From BS150m-G50 sp964501185 [NCBI: uncultured Bacteroidia bacterium] (GTDB lineage: Bacteria > CAIWAD01 > BS150m-G50): a DNA stretch of 64,000 bases. Below the pieces are notes generated by a model. It was not told the origin of the DNA. It searched no databases and saw nothing but the letters and a program-made list of their open reading frames with translations. Below, in pieces: positions 18,401-25,810 of the stretch (its first letter is position 1; every line of letters starts with the position of its first letter). The stretch lies in assembly GCA_964501185.1 (NCBI GenBank), contig CAZCRT010000010.1, positions 1 through 64,000 on the forward strand, written 5' to 3'. Made by a program: the position numbers and the translations under genes.

Positions 18401-18989
18401 TAACAACTCGTACGCCTGCAGCTCGTGCCATCCGCCAGACGATATTTTCACCGAAAAACTGACTGTTCAGGGTGATAACCAGTTCCGGTCGATCCTGCCG
18501 CAGTATCTCATTCATCGCGTGTTCAATCATCAACGCGGTATATGCATAGTTCTGCAATACTTCAGGAGGTGTATGTTCCGGATTATGATTACCAACCCGG
18601 AAATAGCGGTAGAGAGAAGGCCGTATTATCTCAAGCAGGTTTGTATCACAAATCGGGTACTTCAGCAAATCACGATTTTCACTGCTCTTGACAAGCAGCT
18701 CTATGCGTCTCAGTTCCTGACGGGATACATACTGAGACAGTTGCAACATATTGACTTCCTCAGCCAGGTCGTTCCGAAAACTACTGTAACAATCCCGGCA
18801 GTAGCTACTCCGCCTATCCACGCTGTTGCTGGTATTAACGTCATAGGCTTCGCAGGCTCTGAAGAAAGGATATTGACAGGTGAAGAAACGGACATTGTAT
18901 CCACGTGCTTTAAGCGTTGCTGCCATCACCTTTTCCCAATGATGATGAATTGGCCAGTTCTTGAAGCTGGTTATCAGTACTTCAGACAT
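15465..18989 (-). CDS. three-part glycosyltransferase (capsule-type N-terminal region plus two GT2 domains)
   Basis: From the ATG at 18989, with GGGGAG five bases upstream, the protein has 1174 residues. The first 440 resemble capsular-polysaccharide GT-B proteins (VVRVHPGETKLLYDP; VLCTTAGLEMAAMGKPVVMV) and carry a CRDC cluster. A first GT2 domain follows at about 525-740 (LSVIIPTYQRVDSLRSTLEA, ITGDDIEPHEDM), and a second at about 850-1095 (VSIIIPAYNNLNLTL, LLNNDTIVQPGWL, CYEDVDLCLQARKAGW). The last GT2 resembles rhamnosyl/dTDP-sugar transferases of O-antigen clusters. One protein could therefore add several sugars in sequence. A longer start at 19016 is unlikely, since it overlaps the aminotransferase. 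Confidence 0.82.
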   Translation of the reverse strand: MSEVLITSFKNWPIHHHWEKVMAATLKARGYNVRFFTCQYPFFRACEAYDVNTSNSVDRRSSYCRDCYSSFRNDLAEEVNMLQLSQYVSRQELRRIELLVKSSENRDLLKYPICDTNLLEIIRPSLYRYFRVGNHNPEHTPPEVLQNYAYTALMIEHAMNEILRQDRPELVITLNSQFFGENIVWRMARAAGVRVVNYERSPFHNALVFSDDEPAHMMNVETAWLRQKDTPLTYDEKLLVEGFLESRRQNLDSYFDYRSRNPIKVGQGDARKQAVLFTNLTWDSSVVSQKGIFDSPRDWLAATIEWFREHKEYSLVVRVHPGETKLLYDPTLDSIYEHLLLTHDLPDNITIIPPEAEVDSYQLMAESDCGVVLCTTAGLEMAAMGKPVVMVGQAHFSGKGFTIDCKSRDDYQAQLLTALNGAGDQNSGTISCQARKYLLTVFLRYAVPFPMVDEYEYGRGHTRWLPESAAQLAADPLATSLADFLEGKRKHPLTIADYELEDLSSLLRIDYHFSLPRESNTSSPQLSVIIPTYQRVDSLRSTLEAYCKQSLATDRWELLLVADGDDPEIAQLCQEYSDSLPVVYHAIEHAGPAAARNAGIMKATGQVILITGDDIEPHEDMLLQHLRMHLEHPESNVAILGHIEWPEDMEVNVVMKLVNENGQQFSFNKLKDGREIGPEFFYTSNISLKAELLHSMSELFKTEFPGAALEDIEFGVRLSVERQMRIIYNAAACGYHRHKMTLESFALRQQSVGRSTRILERVAPDVFKYLNLGAIVSTVPDRQEMVRLEESARALQDTEVSKLNWILLDEKPFGGVITETRRRLLQRYFELKVAEGYYQHGYHGSAHGVPGKVSIIIPAYNNLNLTLQAIKAVQDNTVYHDYEIILVDNASADGTREYFQNSRELFYIRNEQNLGFARANNQAAEVASGEYLLLLNNDTIVQPGWLTHMIDSLEPDVGIVGARLIYADETIQHAGVAFGEGDHPPYHIYPGLPMRHPSVNRRREFNAVTAACMLIRRQVYADLKGLNENYINCYEDVDLCLQARKAGWRIIYEPKALVVHLEGKSAGRQDKLIHSYQLLMERWRDTLRRDDLEFYEADGFKIVPRGKGKVLREDIQRIGQEWLLEADRLLQEGKLQDVAWILDYAGRFKWLQDELDARLKQIERTLEEENLQEG

Positions 18990-20166
18990 GTTCTCCCCTT
19001 CTCTTCTTCGTACCATAGCGGATCGCCGCGATAACTCTCTCTACAACCAGTTCCTGCTGGTTGATTGTCAGACTCTCACTTGAGGGTAAACAACAGCAGG
19101 TACTGGAGAATTCTGTTCCGGATAGTGGTTCCAGCACGAGATACTTCCGATATGGTTTCATTGTATGAAGTGGCTTAAATACTGGTCTGGCTTCGATTCC
19201 TCCGGAGGCCAGCTGTGCAATCACTTCATTGACATCCCTGTTTTCTATTTGTATCACATTCATCCAGTAGCTTGCGTGTCCCGGGAACACTTCTTCCAGC
19301 AGTCTCACTTCAGGTGCCTGCTGAAACAGCTCTGCGTAGCGCTCGTGTATCTGACGCTTGCGGGTAATCTTCTCAGTCAACTTCTCCAGCTGAGCCAATG
19401 CCACTGCAGCCTGCAGGTTGTTTAGCTGGTAGTTATAACCAGCCCGTTCATATACCCAGCGATCCTCTGCACTGCGATAATGATCAGACCAGCGTTTGAC
19501 CTCCTGAATCAGTTTCACATCACTGGATACTACGATCCCACCGGAACCGCCGGTAACCAGCTTGTTACCATTCAGGCTGAATATTGCGACCTGCCCGAAA
19601 GTACCGGTAAGGCGCTCTTCCCAGGTTGCACCCAATGATTCGGCAGCATCTTCAATCAGTGGAACACCGTAGCGCGAACAGATACCGGCTATCTCCTCGA
19701 TACGGGCCGGGAGGCCATAAAGATGCGCTACAGTGACTGCAGCTACTGCCCTGCCTGATTCCCGATTGTAATTAATGCCGTTGCGACGGATAATTCTGTT
19801 ACGAAAGAAGTCATCCAGCTTCTCGGGGTCCAGCGAGAGGGTAGACTCATCGATATCCATCAGCAGGGGATGTGCACCCAGATGTATCACAGGATTGATA
19901 GTGCCGGCAAAAGTAACGTTCTGCACTATTACTTCGGCATCCGGAGGTACCCGCAACCCACGCAATGCCAGAAACATGGCAGCTGTACCACTGGAAACAG
20001 CAGCCGCCCGACAGCCTGGCAGGATCTTCTCAAAACCCTCTTCCAATTGTCGCACATATTGACCGGCAGAAGATACCCAACCACTGTCAATGCAGTTTTC
20101 CAGGTATTCCTTTTCCCTGCCCTGGAATAGAGGTTCACACAAGGGAATCATGTTATCAGAATTCAA
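18982..20166 (-). CDS. legC: LegC-type sugar aminotransferase (DegT/DnrJ/EryC1/StrS family)
   Basis: A PLP-dependent nucleotide-sugar 4-aminotransferase of about 394 residues. AAAVSSGTAAMFLALRG binds PLP phosphate, VPLIEDAAESLGATW holds the ring-binding Asp, and IFSLNGNKLVTGGSGGIVV carries the Schiff-base lysine in the NGNK form typical of LegC-like enzymes. In the legionaminate route LegC aminates the 4-keto sugar made by LegB. It follows the CBS-nucleotidyltransferase gene with an 11-base overlap. The reading frame begins with TTG at 20166, with GGGAG upstream; the first ATG is five codons in at 20151 without a clear site, so the start is uncertain. Confidence 0.85.
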   Translation of the reverse strand: MNSDNMIPLCEPLFQGREKEYLENCIDSGWVSSAGQYVRQLEEGFEKILPGCRAAAVSSGTAAMFLALRGLRVPPDAEVIVQNVTFAGTINPVIHLGAHPLLMDIDESTLSLDPEKLDDFFRNRIIRRNGINYNRESGRAVAAVTVAHLYGLPARIEEIAGICSRYGVPLIEDAAESLGATWEERLTGTFGQVAIFSLNGNKLVTGGSGGIVVSSDVKLIQEVKRWSDHYRSAEDRWVYERAGYNYQLNNLQAAVALAQLEKLTEKITRKRQIHERYAELFQQAPEVRLLEEVFPGHASYWMNVIQIENRDVNEVIAQLASGGIEARPVFKPLHTMKPYRKYLVLEPLSGTEFSSTCCCLPSSESLTINQQELVVERVIAAIRYGTKKRRGEHV

Positions 20167-21250
20167 TTTTCTCCCTCGCTTCCGTAAGGTCGATCAGTTT
20201 TTTACTATCCTCAGCACGCTGAGTCGCGTTTTTCACCCTGAGATAATCCGACATATTACCAACATCCATCCACTGTTCATGAATCGGGAAGCTGTGTACG
20301 CTCAGGTTCTTCTCAACCGCATCAGCAATCAGATCAGTCATATCACATTTCTGCTGAAAGCCTACGCTGGCAGCTATATCTGGGGATAACACATAGATAC
20401 CGGCATTGATGAAGTAGGTCTGCACAGGCTTTTCAGCGACAGTTACCACTCTGCCCTTATACAGATCCATAACGCCATAAGGCACCTTGTTCTCGATTTT
20501 CCTGACAGCTACCGTAATCGCATTGTTATAGGTGCAATGAGTGTGATACATTGCGCTGAGATCGAGATTGGTCAGGATGTCAGCGTTTATCACCAGCAAA
20601 GGATCGTGTGGGGATACCTGCATCAAACCCAGTGCGCCGGCTGTTCCCAGTGGTTTATCCTCGAGGAGGTATTGAATGGTGACACCGAAGGCTGTGCCAT
20701 CCTGGAAAAAGTCATGTATCACATCTCCGCGATAACCCAGTGAAATGTAGATTCTGGTGAATCCATGCTCTCGCAGTCCGACAATAATACTCTCCAGAAT
20801 TGTCTGACTGCCGATTTTCAGCATGGGCTTTGGTATATCCGCAGTGAGTGGGAAAAGACGGCTTCCTTTACCACCAGCCATTATCAGAGCCTGCCTGCCA
20901 CTTGTACTCTGACCTATCAGATCTCTGGACAGCACAATGTCCAACACCTTGTTTTCTGTATCTACGATTGGAATCTGCGCAACTGAGTTTGTTCGCGCCA
21001 GATGCAGGAGCTGCTTACGGGTAAAATCATCCGTTGCAGTAATCGGACGTGTCTGCATGATGTCAACTGCCGACGCCTCAAGCTGTGTTCCCTTTATCAG
21101 GGCACGTCTCACATCACCATCGGTAATAATCCCCAGAAGCTTATCAACACTGTCAGTAACCAGTGCAGCACCTGAGGCATTTCTATCAATGCATGTGATC
21201 GCATCCCTGATCGTATCTTTTTCTCCGACCATGAACCTTTGCGGATTCAT
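20156..21250 (-). CDS. ptmE: CBS-domain nucleotidyltransferase (PtmE-like)
   Basis: Two CBS motifs occupy residues 1-118 (GIITDGDVRRALIKG; PIVDTENKVLDIVLSRDLIG). They are followed by a sugar-1-phosphate nucleotidyltransferase with the signature LIMAGGKGSRLFPLTADIPKPML near 121-143, and VINADILTNLD as the metal-binding strand. PtmE in Campylobacter has this same CBS-plus-transferase order and makes GDP-glucosamine, the first committed step of GDP-linked legionaminate synthesis. It sits between legG and legC with 21 bases to the former. Specificity for GTP is inferred from architecture and context. Confidence 0.82.
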   Translation of the reverse strand: MNPQRFMVGEKDTIRDAITCIDRNASGAALVTDSVDKLLGIITDGDVRRALIKGTQLEASAVDIMQTRPITATDDFTRKQLLHLARTNSVAQIPIVDTENKVLDIVLSRDLIGQSTSGRQALIMAGGKGSRLFPLTADIPKPMLKIGSQTILESIIVGLREHGFTRIYISLGYRGDVIHDFFQDGTAFGVTIQYLLEDKPLGTAGALGLMQVSPHDPLLVINADILTNLDLSAMYHTHCTYNNAITVAVRKIENKVPYGVMDLYKGRVVTVAEKPVQTYFINAGIYVLSPDIAASVGFQQKCDMTDLIADAVEKNLSVHSFPIHEQWMDVGNMSDYLRVKNATQRAEDSKKLIDLTEAREKIEF

Positions 21251-21271
21251 TATGTCTCCCGGTTATTCCAG

Positions 21272-22417
21272 TTACCTGGCCACGATGTTATCAGTCATAT
21301 ATTCTGTAATTGACGCCACTATCAATTCTGCAGCTCTGCCATCACCGAAGTGAAAACGCCAGTCAGCTCCATAGTCAGGCGTTGATTTTTCCTGAATGCC
21401 ATTTTGAATCGCATCAGTAATCTGCTCAGCGTTGCAATCGGTAAAAAACACATTGGCAACATGTTCCCGTTCCAGTTGTCTGTCCCCGGCATTTACAGCC
21501 GGAAGCTGCAGATAGGGGGCTTCCAGAATACCGGCACTTGAATTCCCTACCAGACAGGCTGCGTTGCGGAGCAGGTTGACATAGATGTGACGGGGCAGAT
21601 TGCTGCGTACAACAAGCCTGCTGTTGACAGCACTTGTCTCCTCAATCGCGCTACGAACACCCTGGTGACCGGAATCCGAATTCGGCGAGTTAACAAGCAC
21701 CTGCAGTCCGGTTGCCAGTGCGCCCTGCAGTACCTGCTTCATTTGTCCGGCTGAGTTATTACGTTGCCTGTCCAACGGATGAAAAGTCACCATCAGATAA
21801 GATCCAGGTTCAATATCCACCTTCATAACTGCTGCCAGTTCATCGACTGCTAACGGTGCAGTCATCCGGATACGATCAAGCCCGGGATTCCCGGAATGAT
21901 GTACTCTTTGAGGAGGAACACCCATTGCAATAATCCGTTCCCGGCTGAGGGCTGTGGCTGTGAAGTGCAGATCGGCGAGTTGAGTGACTGCATGCCTCAC
22001 TCTGTCATCCGGTGTAGCCCAGCCACTGTCTCCACCAAAAATGTGTGCCACAGGAATATCGAAGTAGGTACCAATCATCGCACCCAGGAGCGGTTCTTCC
22101 CTGTCGCCCAGAACAAGAATCATATCACTCTCATCCTGCTCTATTACCCGGGCAAGGCCTGCCAGCTGGGTTGACATGGATGTAATGCGTCCCAGTGGCT
22201 CATCCCATGACAACAGAGATGGTACTTCAATCAGCCTGCTCCAGCTGTCCTGTCGTACTTCTTTGACAGTGGTACCGAAAGCGTGTGACAGATGAGCGCC
22301 TGTTGCCAGCACCATCAGATCATACTCACTGCTTTCTTCAAGCAACTGGAGTACTGGAAACAGCAGATCATAATCCGCACGTGTACCGGTAATCGCTGTG
22401 ATCCTGACAGGTTTCAC
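21272..22417 (-). CDS. legG: NDP-sugar hydrolysing 2-epimerase (LegG/NeuC-like)
   Basis: A 381-residue member of the hydrolysing UDP/GDP-sugar 2-epimerases. Landmarks: ITGTRADYDLLFPVLQLL at 9-26, LVLGDREEPLLGAMIG, VAHIFGGDSGWATPDD, GNPGLDRIR, and VGNSSAGILEAPYLQLPAVN near 310-329 for nucleotide binding. NeuC makes ManNAc from UDP-GlcNAc; LegG homologues release the 2,4-diamino-2,4,6-trideoxymannose that the next enzyme condenses with pyruvate. The company of LegC and PtmE homologues favours the LegG reading. The start overlaps the synthase stop by four bases. Confidence 0.85.
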   Translation of the reverse strand: MKPVRITAITGTRADYDLLFPVLQLLEESSEYDLMVLATGAHLSHAFGTTVKEVRQDSWSRLIEVPSLLSWDEPLGRITSMSTQLAGLARVIEQDESDMILVLGDREEPLLGAMIGTYFDIPVAHIFGGDSGWATPDDRVRHAVTQLADLHFTATALSRERIIAMGVPPQRVHHSGNPGLDRIRMTAPLAVDELAAVMKVDIEPGSYLMVTFHPLDRQRNNSAGQMKQVLQGALATGLQVLVNSPNSDSGHQGVRSAIEETSAVNSRLVVRSNLPRHIYVNLLRNAACLVGNSSAGILEAPYLQLPAVNAGDRQLEREHVANVFFTDCNAEQITDAIQNGIQEKSTPDYGADWRFHFGDGRAAELIVASITEYMTDNIVAR

Positions 22418-23475
22418 TGCGCCTCCAGCACTGCTTCAGCTGTATTCAGCATTTCGAGAGTAATCTGGGAATCGGCCGGTATTCTAATCTTTGCTGTACG
22501 GTCCAGCACCTGTGCAAGCTCACCGGGTGGCAAACCACCGGCTGGCCGCTTCATCCGCAGGTCATCTTCTGCTATACGCTGACCGGATTCGATATCACGG
22601 ATAGCTGTAATACTCCGCCTGGCTACCAGACAGGTGTCTGCTTCACACCTGGCAGGACGTTTGATGCCGTCACCAAGGATGTGTGCAGTCTGCCGGACCG
22701 CTCTCACATAGCGCCTGAAAGGTTGTTCCTCCAGAGAGCATCGATGATCCGGGCCCATGGCATCGCAGGAGAGCGTTATATGCTTCTCAAAAATCACCGC
22801 CCCTAATGCAACTGCCAATCGGGCGGAATCTGTACCGGTAGTATGATCAGAATACCCTACCGGGCAGTTGAGTTGCTGCTGCATCCATTTCAGAGCCAGC
22901 AGGTTCTGCTCCTGTTCAGGAGCGGGATAAGCAGATACGCAGTGAAGCATAGCGTATTGTGTCTGTCTCAATTCTGATGCAGCCTGTATCACTTCTGAAC
23001 CGGTGGCCATTCCGGTGGAGACAATAACCGGTTTTCCTGCCGCAGCTATCTTCTTCAGAAATGGATAGTTATTGCAGTCACCTGATCCTACCTTCACAAA
23101 ATCAGCACTGGAAACAGCTACTGCCTTCAGACTCTCTTCATCGAAAGGCGTAATCCCGATCGCAAGTGACAATTCATGGGCATGGTCACATAATCCCTGT
23201 AATGCACTGCCCGGCAGTTCCAGCTCGGCCAGCATTTCCAGCTGTGACTGTTGTTTTCCGGTATTGCGTTGTTGGTAGAACGCCTGTGGTGCTAACTGTG
23301 TGACAAGTTGTTCCGCCTTGAAAAATTGATATTTCACAGCGTCAGCACCTGCACGCGCCGCCATCTCCAGCAACAGATGTGCTGCTTCCAGGTCACCATT
23401 GTGGTTAACCCCGGCTTCAGCAATGATCCATGGAGGGCTATTGCGTGTTATGGTGCGATCAGACAGTACAAGCAT
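22414..23475 (-). CDS. legI: nonulosonate (legionaminate/sialate-type) synthase
   Basis: NeuB-family enzyme condensing a six-carbon amino sugar with phosphoenolpyruvate. WIIAEAGVNHNGDLEAAHLL is the NeuB N-terminal signature; VKYQFFKAEQLVT, ITPFDEESL, VKVGSGDCNNYPFL, VIVSTGMAT and GYSDHTTGTDSA follow in order. A C-terminal antifreeze-like SAF domain (SITAIRDIESGQRIAEDDL) completes the usual 350-residue layout. The ATG at 23475 has AGGAG about ten bases upstream. The in-frame GTG at 23484, which abuts that site, is less likely. The dispersed octamer at 23477-23484 lies between the Shine-Dalgarno and this ATG. Confidence 0.88.
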   Translation of the reverse strand: MLVLSDRTITRNSPPWIIAEAGVNHNGDLEAAHLLLEMAARAGADAVKYQFFKAEQLVTQLAPQAFYQQRNTGKQQSQLEMLAELELPGSALQGLCDHAHELSLAIGITPFDEESLKAVAVSSADFVKVGSGDCNNYPFLKKIAAAGKPVIVSTGMATGSEVIQAASELRQTQYAMLHCVSAYPAPEQEQNLLALKWMQQQLNCPVGYSDHTTGTDSARLAVALGAVIFEKHITLSCDAMGPDHRCSLEEQPFRRYVRAVRQTAHILGDGIKRPARCEADTCLVARRSITAIRDIESGQRIAEDDLRMKRPAGGLPPGELAQVLDRTAKIRIPADSQITLEMLNTAEAVLEAQ

Positions 23476-24157
23476 TTGTATCACGCTCCTGTATCAGCAA
23501 CTCTGCAAGTTTGAAATCCAGCTCCGTATCAATATCTATGCTATCCTCATTATCCATGATGAGTGGCAGGCAACGATCCGCAAGCAATGTCTGGAAACGC
23601 AGCAGGTGCTGTGTGCGCACCAGATAAAGCGCTCCGTTCAAATTCCACACCGGGGAGAGATCATGATGACTATTCAGCTTTTCACCTGTCAGCAGGGGTA
23701 CCAGAAAACCTTCGTTCACAGTCTTCATCCAATTGGGGTGATGGCTGGCGGGAGTGACACTGACAACTGTGCTCACATCACTCTCTTCCATCATCTCGAC
23801 TGCACGACTGATATGCTCAGCGCGGCGCAGGGGGGAGGTTGGTTGTAACAGACAGATAGCGTCTGGCAAGTCGGCTCTGTTGAACTGTGAAAGCAGATGC
23901 ACCAGAACTGACACTGTCGGTGTGTCATCCTCGGCTAATGATGCTGGCCTCATAAAGGGGACTTCTCCCCCCCATTGCTCAGCTTCCTGTCGGATGCGAT
24001 CTGAATCAGTGCTGACCAGTACACGTTCGAAGTTGCCATAAGATTGCGCGCACAGCAGAGTGTAAGCCAGCAGCGGTTTCCCGTTGAGGGGGCGAATATT
24101 CTTATCCCGTAATCTTCTGGATCCTCCCCGAGCAGGTATCACAGCCCAGATTCTCAT
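23459..24157 (-). CDS. legF: CMP-nonulosonate cytidylyltransferase (LegF/NeuA/PseF-like)
   Basis: The 232-residue protein begins RIWAVIPARGGSRRLRDKNI, the classic CTP-binding motif of CMP-sialate synthetases. LVSTDSDRIRQEAEQWG, ICLLQPTSPLR and the metal-binding IDIDTELDF near 212-220 follow. It activates the nonulosonic acid to its CMP form, the donor used by Maf-type transferases. Its ATG shares one base with the stop of the formyltransferase upstream (TGATG), and its end overlaps the synthase, so it lies inside the operon. The exact sugar cannot be told from sequence alone. Confidence 0.88.
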   Translation of the reverse strand: MRIWAVIPARGGSRRLRDKNIRPLNGKPLLAYTLLCAQSYGNFERVLVSTDSDRIRQEAEQWGGEVPFMRPASLAEDDTPTVSVLVHLLSQFNRADLPDAICLLQPTSPLRRAEHISRAVEMMEESDVSTVVSVTPASHHPNWMKTVNEGFLVPLLTGEKLNSHHDLSPVWNLNGALYLVRTQHLLRFQTLLADRCLPLIMDNEDSIDIDTELDFKLAELLIQERDTNACTV

Positions 24158-25155
24158 CAGCAGAGCTCCTTATATTCTGTTCTCTCCTGCTGTCTGAGGC
24201 GACTGGTTAGATCAGCGACCTGCTTCTCAAGTGCCAACAAGCGGGCCTCATCACGGGAGAGTAACCGGTGGCTGACCGGCCAGGCAGGAACCTCTTCATG
24301 ACTGCTCACAAAAACCGCAGTCAACTGCAAAGCGGTGTCACCTGTTTTTACGATGACCCCTGCTTCGTTTCGTTCAATGATGCTACCCGGAATACCGATA
24401 GCTGCCGGATAGTCGAGCAGAATTCGGGAACGGACAATGCGTATCACACCAGCATCTGCGGTGCAGGTGGCTGCGTATAGCCCTGGCTCTGACAGCGCGC
24501 GGATTTTGTTATGGATATTCTGACTTGTATCACGCCAGTCGACAAATTCATCACCCGGGAGTCGGCGGGGGAAGCTGCTGCCATAGTCCAGGTGACTATA
24601 TGAGTCGGGAGCAGGCTCTCTTCCGATGGTCTCAATTTCTACCATCGTTTCATCCATTATGCCCGGAACATGTTCAATAAGCCTGTCCAGCGCCTCGGCA
24701 AGTGTCTCATCAGCTCCCAGTGGGACCTGCTTCTGCAGGATGATCTCTCCCCGATCAACCCTGTCACTCATCCAATGAGTGCACAGTGACAGGTTTGAGA
24801 CGCCGTTGATGATCTGCCAGATAACTGTTGCTCGACCGCGGTAAAGTGGCAGAGGAGAAGCGTGAAGATTTATGAACCCGAGTTCAGGTTGCTTCAGTAA
24901 CCTGCTGCCGATAATCTGATCATAGGATACAGAAACACAGAGATCCGTTTGCAACCTGCCCACCTCTTCCCTGAAGGATGCTGAGTTAACCCTGGCAGGG
25001 GCATACTGTGGTAGTGAACAGTCCGATACGAAACTGGAGAATCGGTCAGTTGTCGGTTGACACCTGAACACAACACCGATAATCTCATGTTTCACCATGA
25101 GAGAACGCAATGCTGCTGTTGCCCAATCACCATCACCAAAAAAGAGAATTCTCAT
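24157..25155 (-). CDS. formyltransferase-fold protein, probable sugar N-formyltransferase
   Basis: A 332-residue protein with the N10-formyl-tetrahydrofolate hydrolase/transferase fold (residues 1-180) and an Fmt-C-like domain (about 200-290). The catalytic triad is preserved: Asn96 and His98 in INLHASPLPLYRGR, and Asp134 in VDRGEII. A C-terminal coiled segment follows (RLLALEKQVADLTSRLRQQE). It could be read as methionyl-tRNA formyltransferase, but the divergent sequence and its place next to CMP-nonulosonate genes point to formylation of an amino sugar, as in VioF/WlaRD/ArnA-type enzymes. It lies eight bases after the gene at 25164-25520. Confidence 0.75.
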   Translation of the reverse strand: MRILFFGDGDWATAALRSLMVKHEIIGVVFRCQPTTDRFSSFVSDCSLPQYAPARVNSASFREEVGRLQTDLCVSVSYDQIIGSRLLKQPELGFINLHASPLPLYRGRATVIWQIINGVSNLSLCTHWMSDRVDRGEIILQKQVPLGADETLAEALDRLIEHVPGIMDETMVEIETIGREPAPDSYSHLDYGSSFPRRLPGDEFVDWRDTSQNIHNKIRALSEPGLYAATCTADAGVIRIVRSRILLDYPAAIGIPGSIIERNEAGVIVKTGDTALQLTAVFVSSHEEVPAWPVSHRLLSRDEARLLALEKQVADLTSRLRQQERTEYKELC

Positions 25156-25163
25156 GCTGATGC

Positions 25164-25520
25164 CTATTCGGCCTCTTTCTCACACTGAATTGCCCGGTAG
25201 TATTCCGGATCCAGGCGGGTCGAGGGTTTGTTAGTGATGAATTCATATTCATCCGCATCGAGCTCTTCCATCACTTCATACAGCTTGTCCAGGACTTCCT
25301 CAACACTCTGTCCCACCATGAACTCCACATCTTCTGAGAGTTCCTCTCTGTCATGCCAGCGTTGACGTTTGAGTGTCTTGTCGAATACCTGCTCATGCTT
25401 CTCGATAGCATAAATCCTGGCTGTTGAATTCTTCCTTTTAAGTAACGCTTTCAATTGATAGCCCAGCCCCGTACCGAGCAGGAAAAGCGCTTTCTTATTC
25501 TTGATTTTGGAGCGTTTCAT
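25164..25520 (-). CDS. stand-alone Maf N-terminal-like domain protein
   Basis: A 118-residue protein from the ATG at 25520, which has AGGAGG six bases upstream; the longer frame from 25568 lacks this. KALFLLGTGLGYQLKALLKR near residues 9-28 matches the GLGLGY loop of the Maf/DUF115 N-domain in the genes at 9467 and 7659, followed by ARIYAIEKHEQVFDKTLKR as in their IELNPE strand. The catalytic DUF115 part is absent. It is the first gene of the operon, so it may be a regulatory or docking subunit, or a decayed copy; the good ribosome-binding site argues against decay. Confidence 0.7.
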   Translation of the reverse strand: MKRSKIKNKKALFLLGTGLGYQLKALLKRKNSTARIYAIEKHEQVFDKTLKRQRWHDREELSEDVEFMVGQSVEEVLDKLYEVMEELDADEYEFITNKPSTRLDPEYYRAIQCEKEAE

Positions 25521-25657
25521 CGCTTCCTCCTTTTTACACACAGCTGTGTGATGCAACTTGAATGCCACTAAGGGGAGTACGATAAGATGTTGATATTCCG
25601 AATATTACAAGTTGGGAAGTTCGGAAGCTGTTGAGGATGGGACTTACGTCTTGTGGA

Positions 25658-25663
25658 ATTATA
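25658..25663 (-). promoter_or_regulatory. candidate -10 box ahead of the glycosylation operon
   Basis: The 290-base gap between nadB and the operon holds TATAAT on the minus strand, about 140 bases before the first ATG. A weak TGGCAA lies about 18 bases upstream as a possible -35. Nothing else in the gap stood out. Assignment rests on the hexamer alone. Confidence 0.28.
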
Positions 25664-25810
25664 TTCCTGCCAGGGAATAGATTGCCACAGTTTCAAACCG
25701 GGCTGAAATACTCCCGCTGTGCTGAATCGGAGTTAGAAATTCCCGGATGAGACTGCTGGAAGGCCAACAGTGCAACCTGAACCGGTAATCGTACAGGTTA
25801 ACGATCACAC

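Noticed and set aside
24157-25155. Plain annotation as methionyl-tRNA formyltransferase (fmt)
   Set aside because: The fold and triad fit, but there is no def neighbour, the sequence is divergent and the operon is for nucleotide sugars; a sugar formyltransferase is more likely, though not proven.
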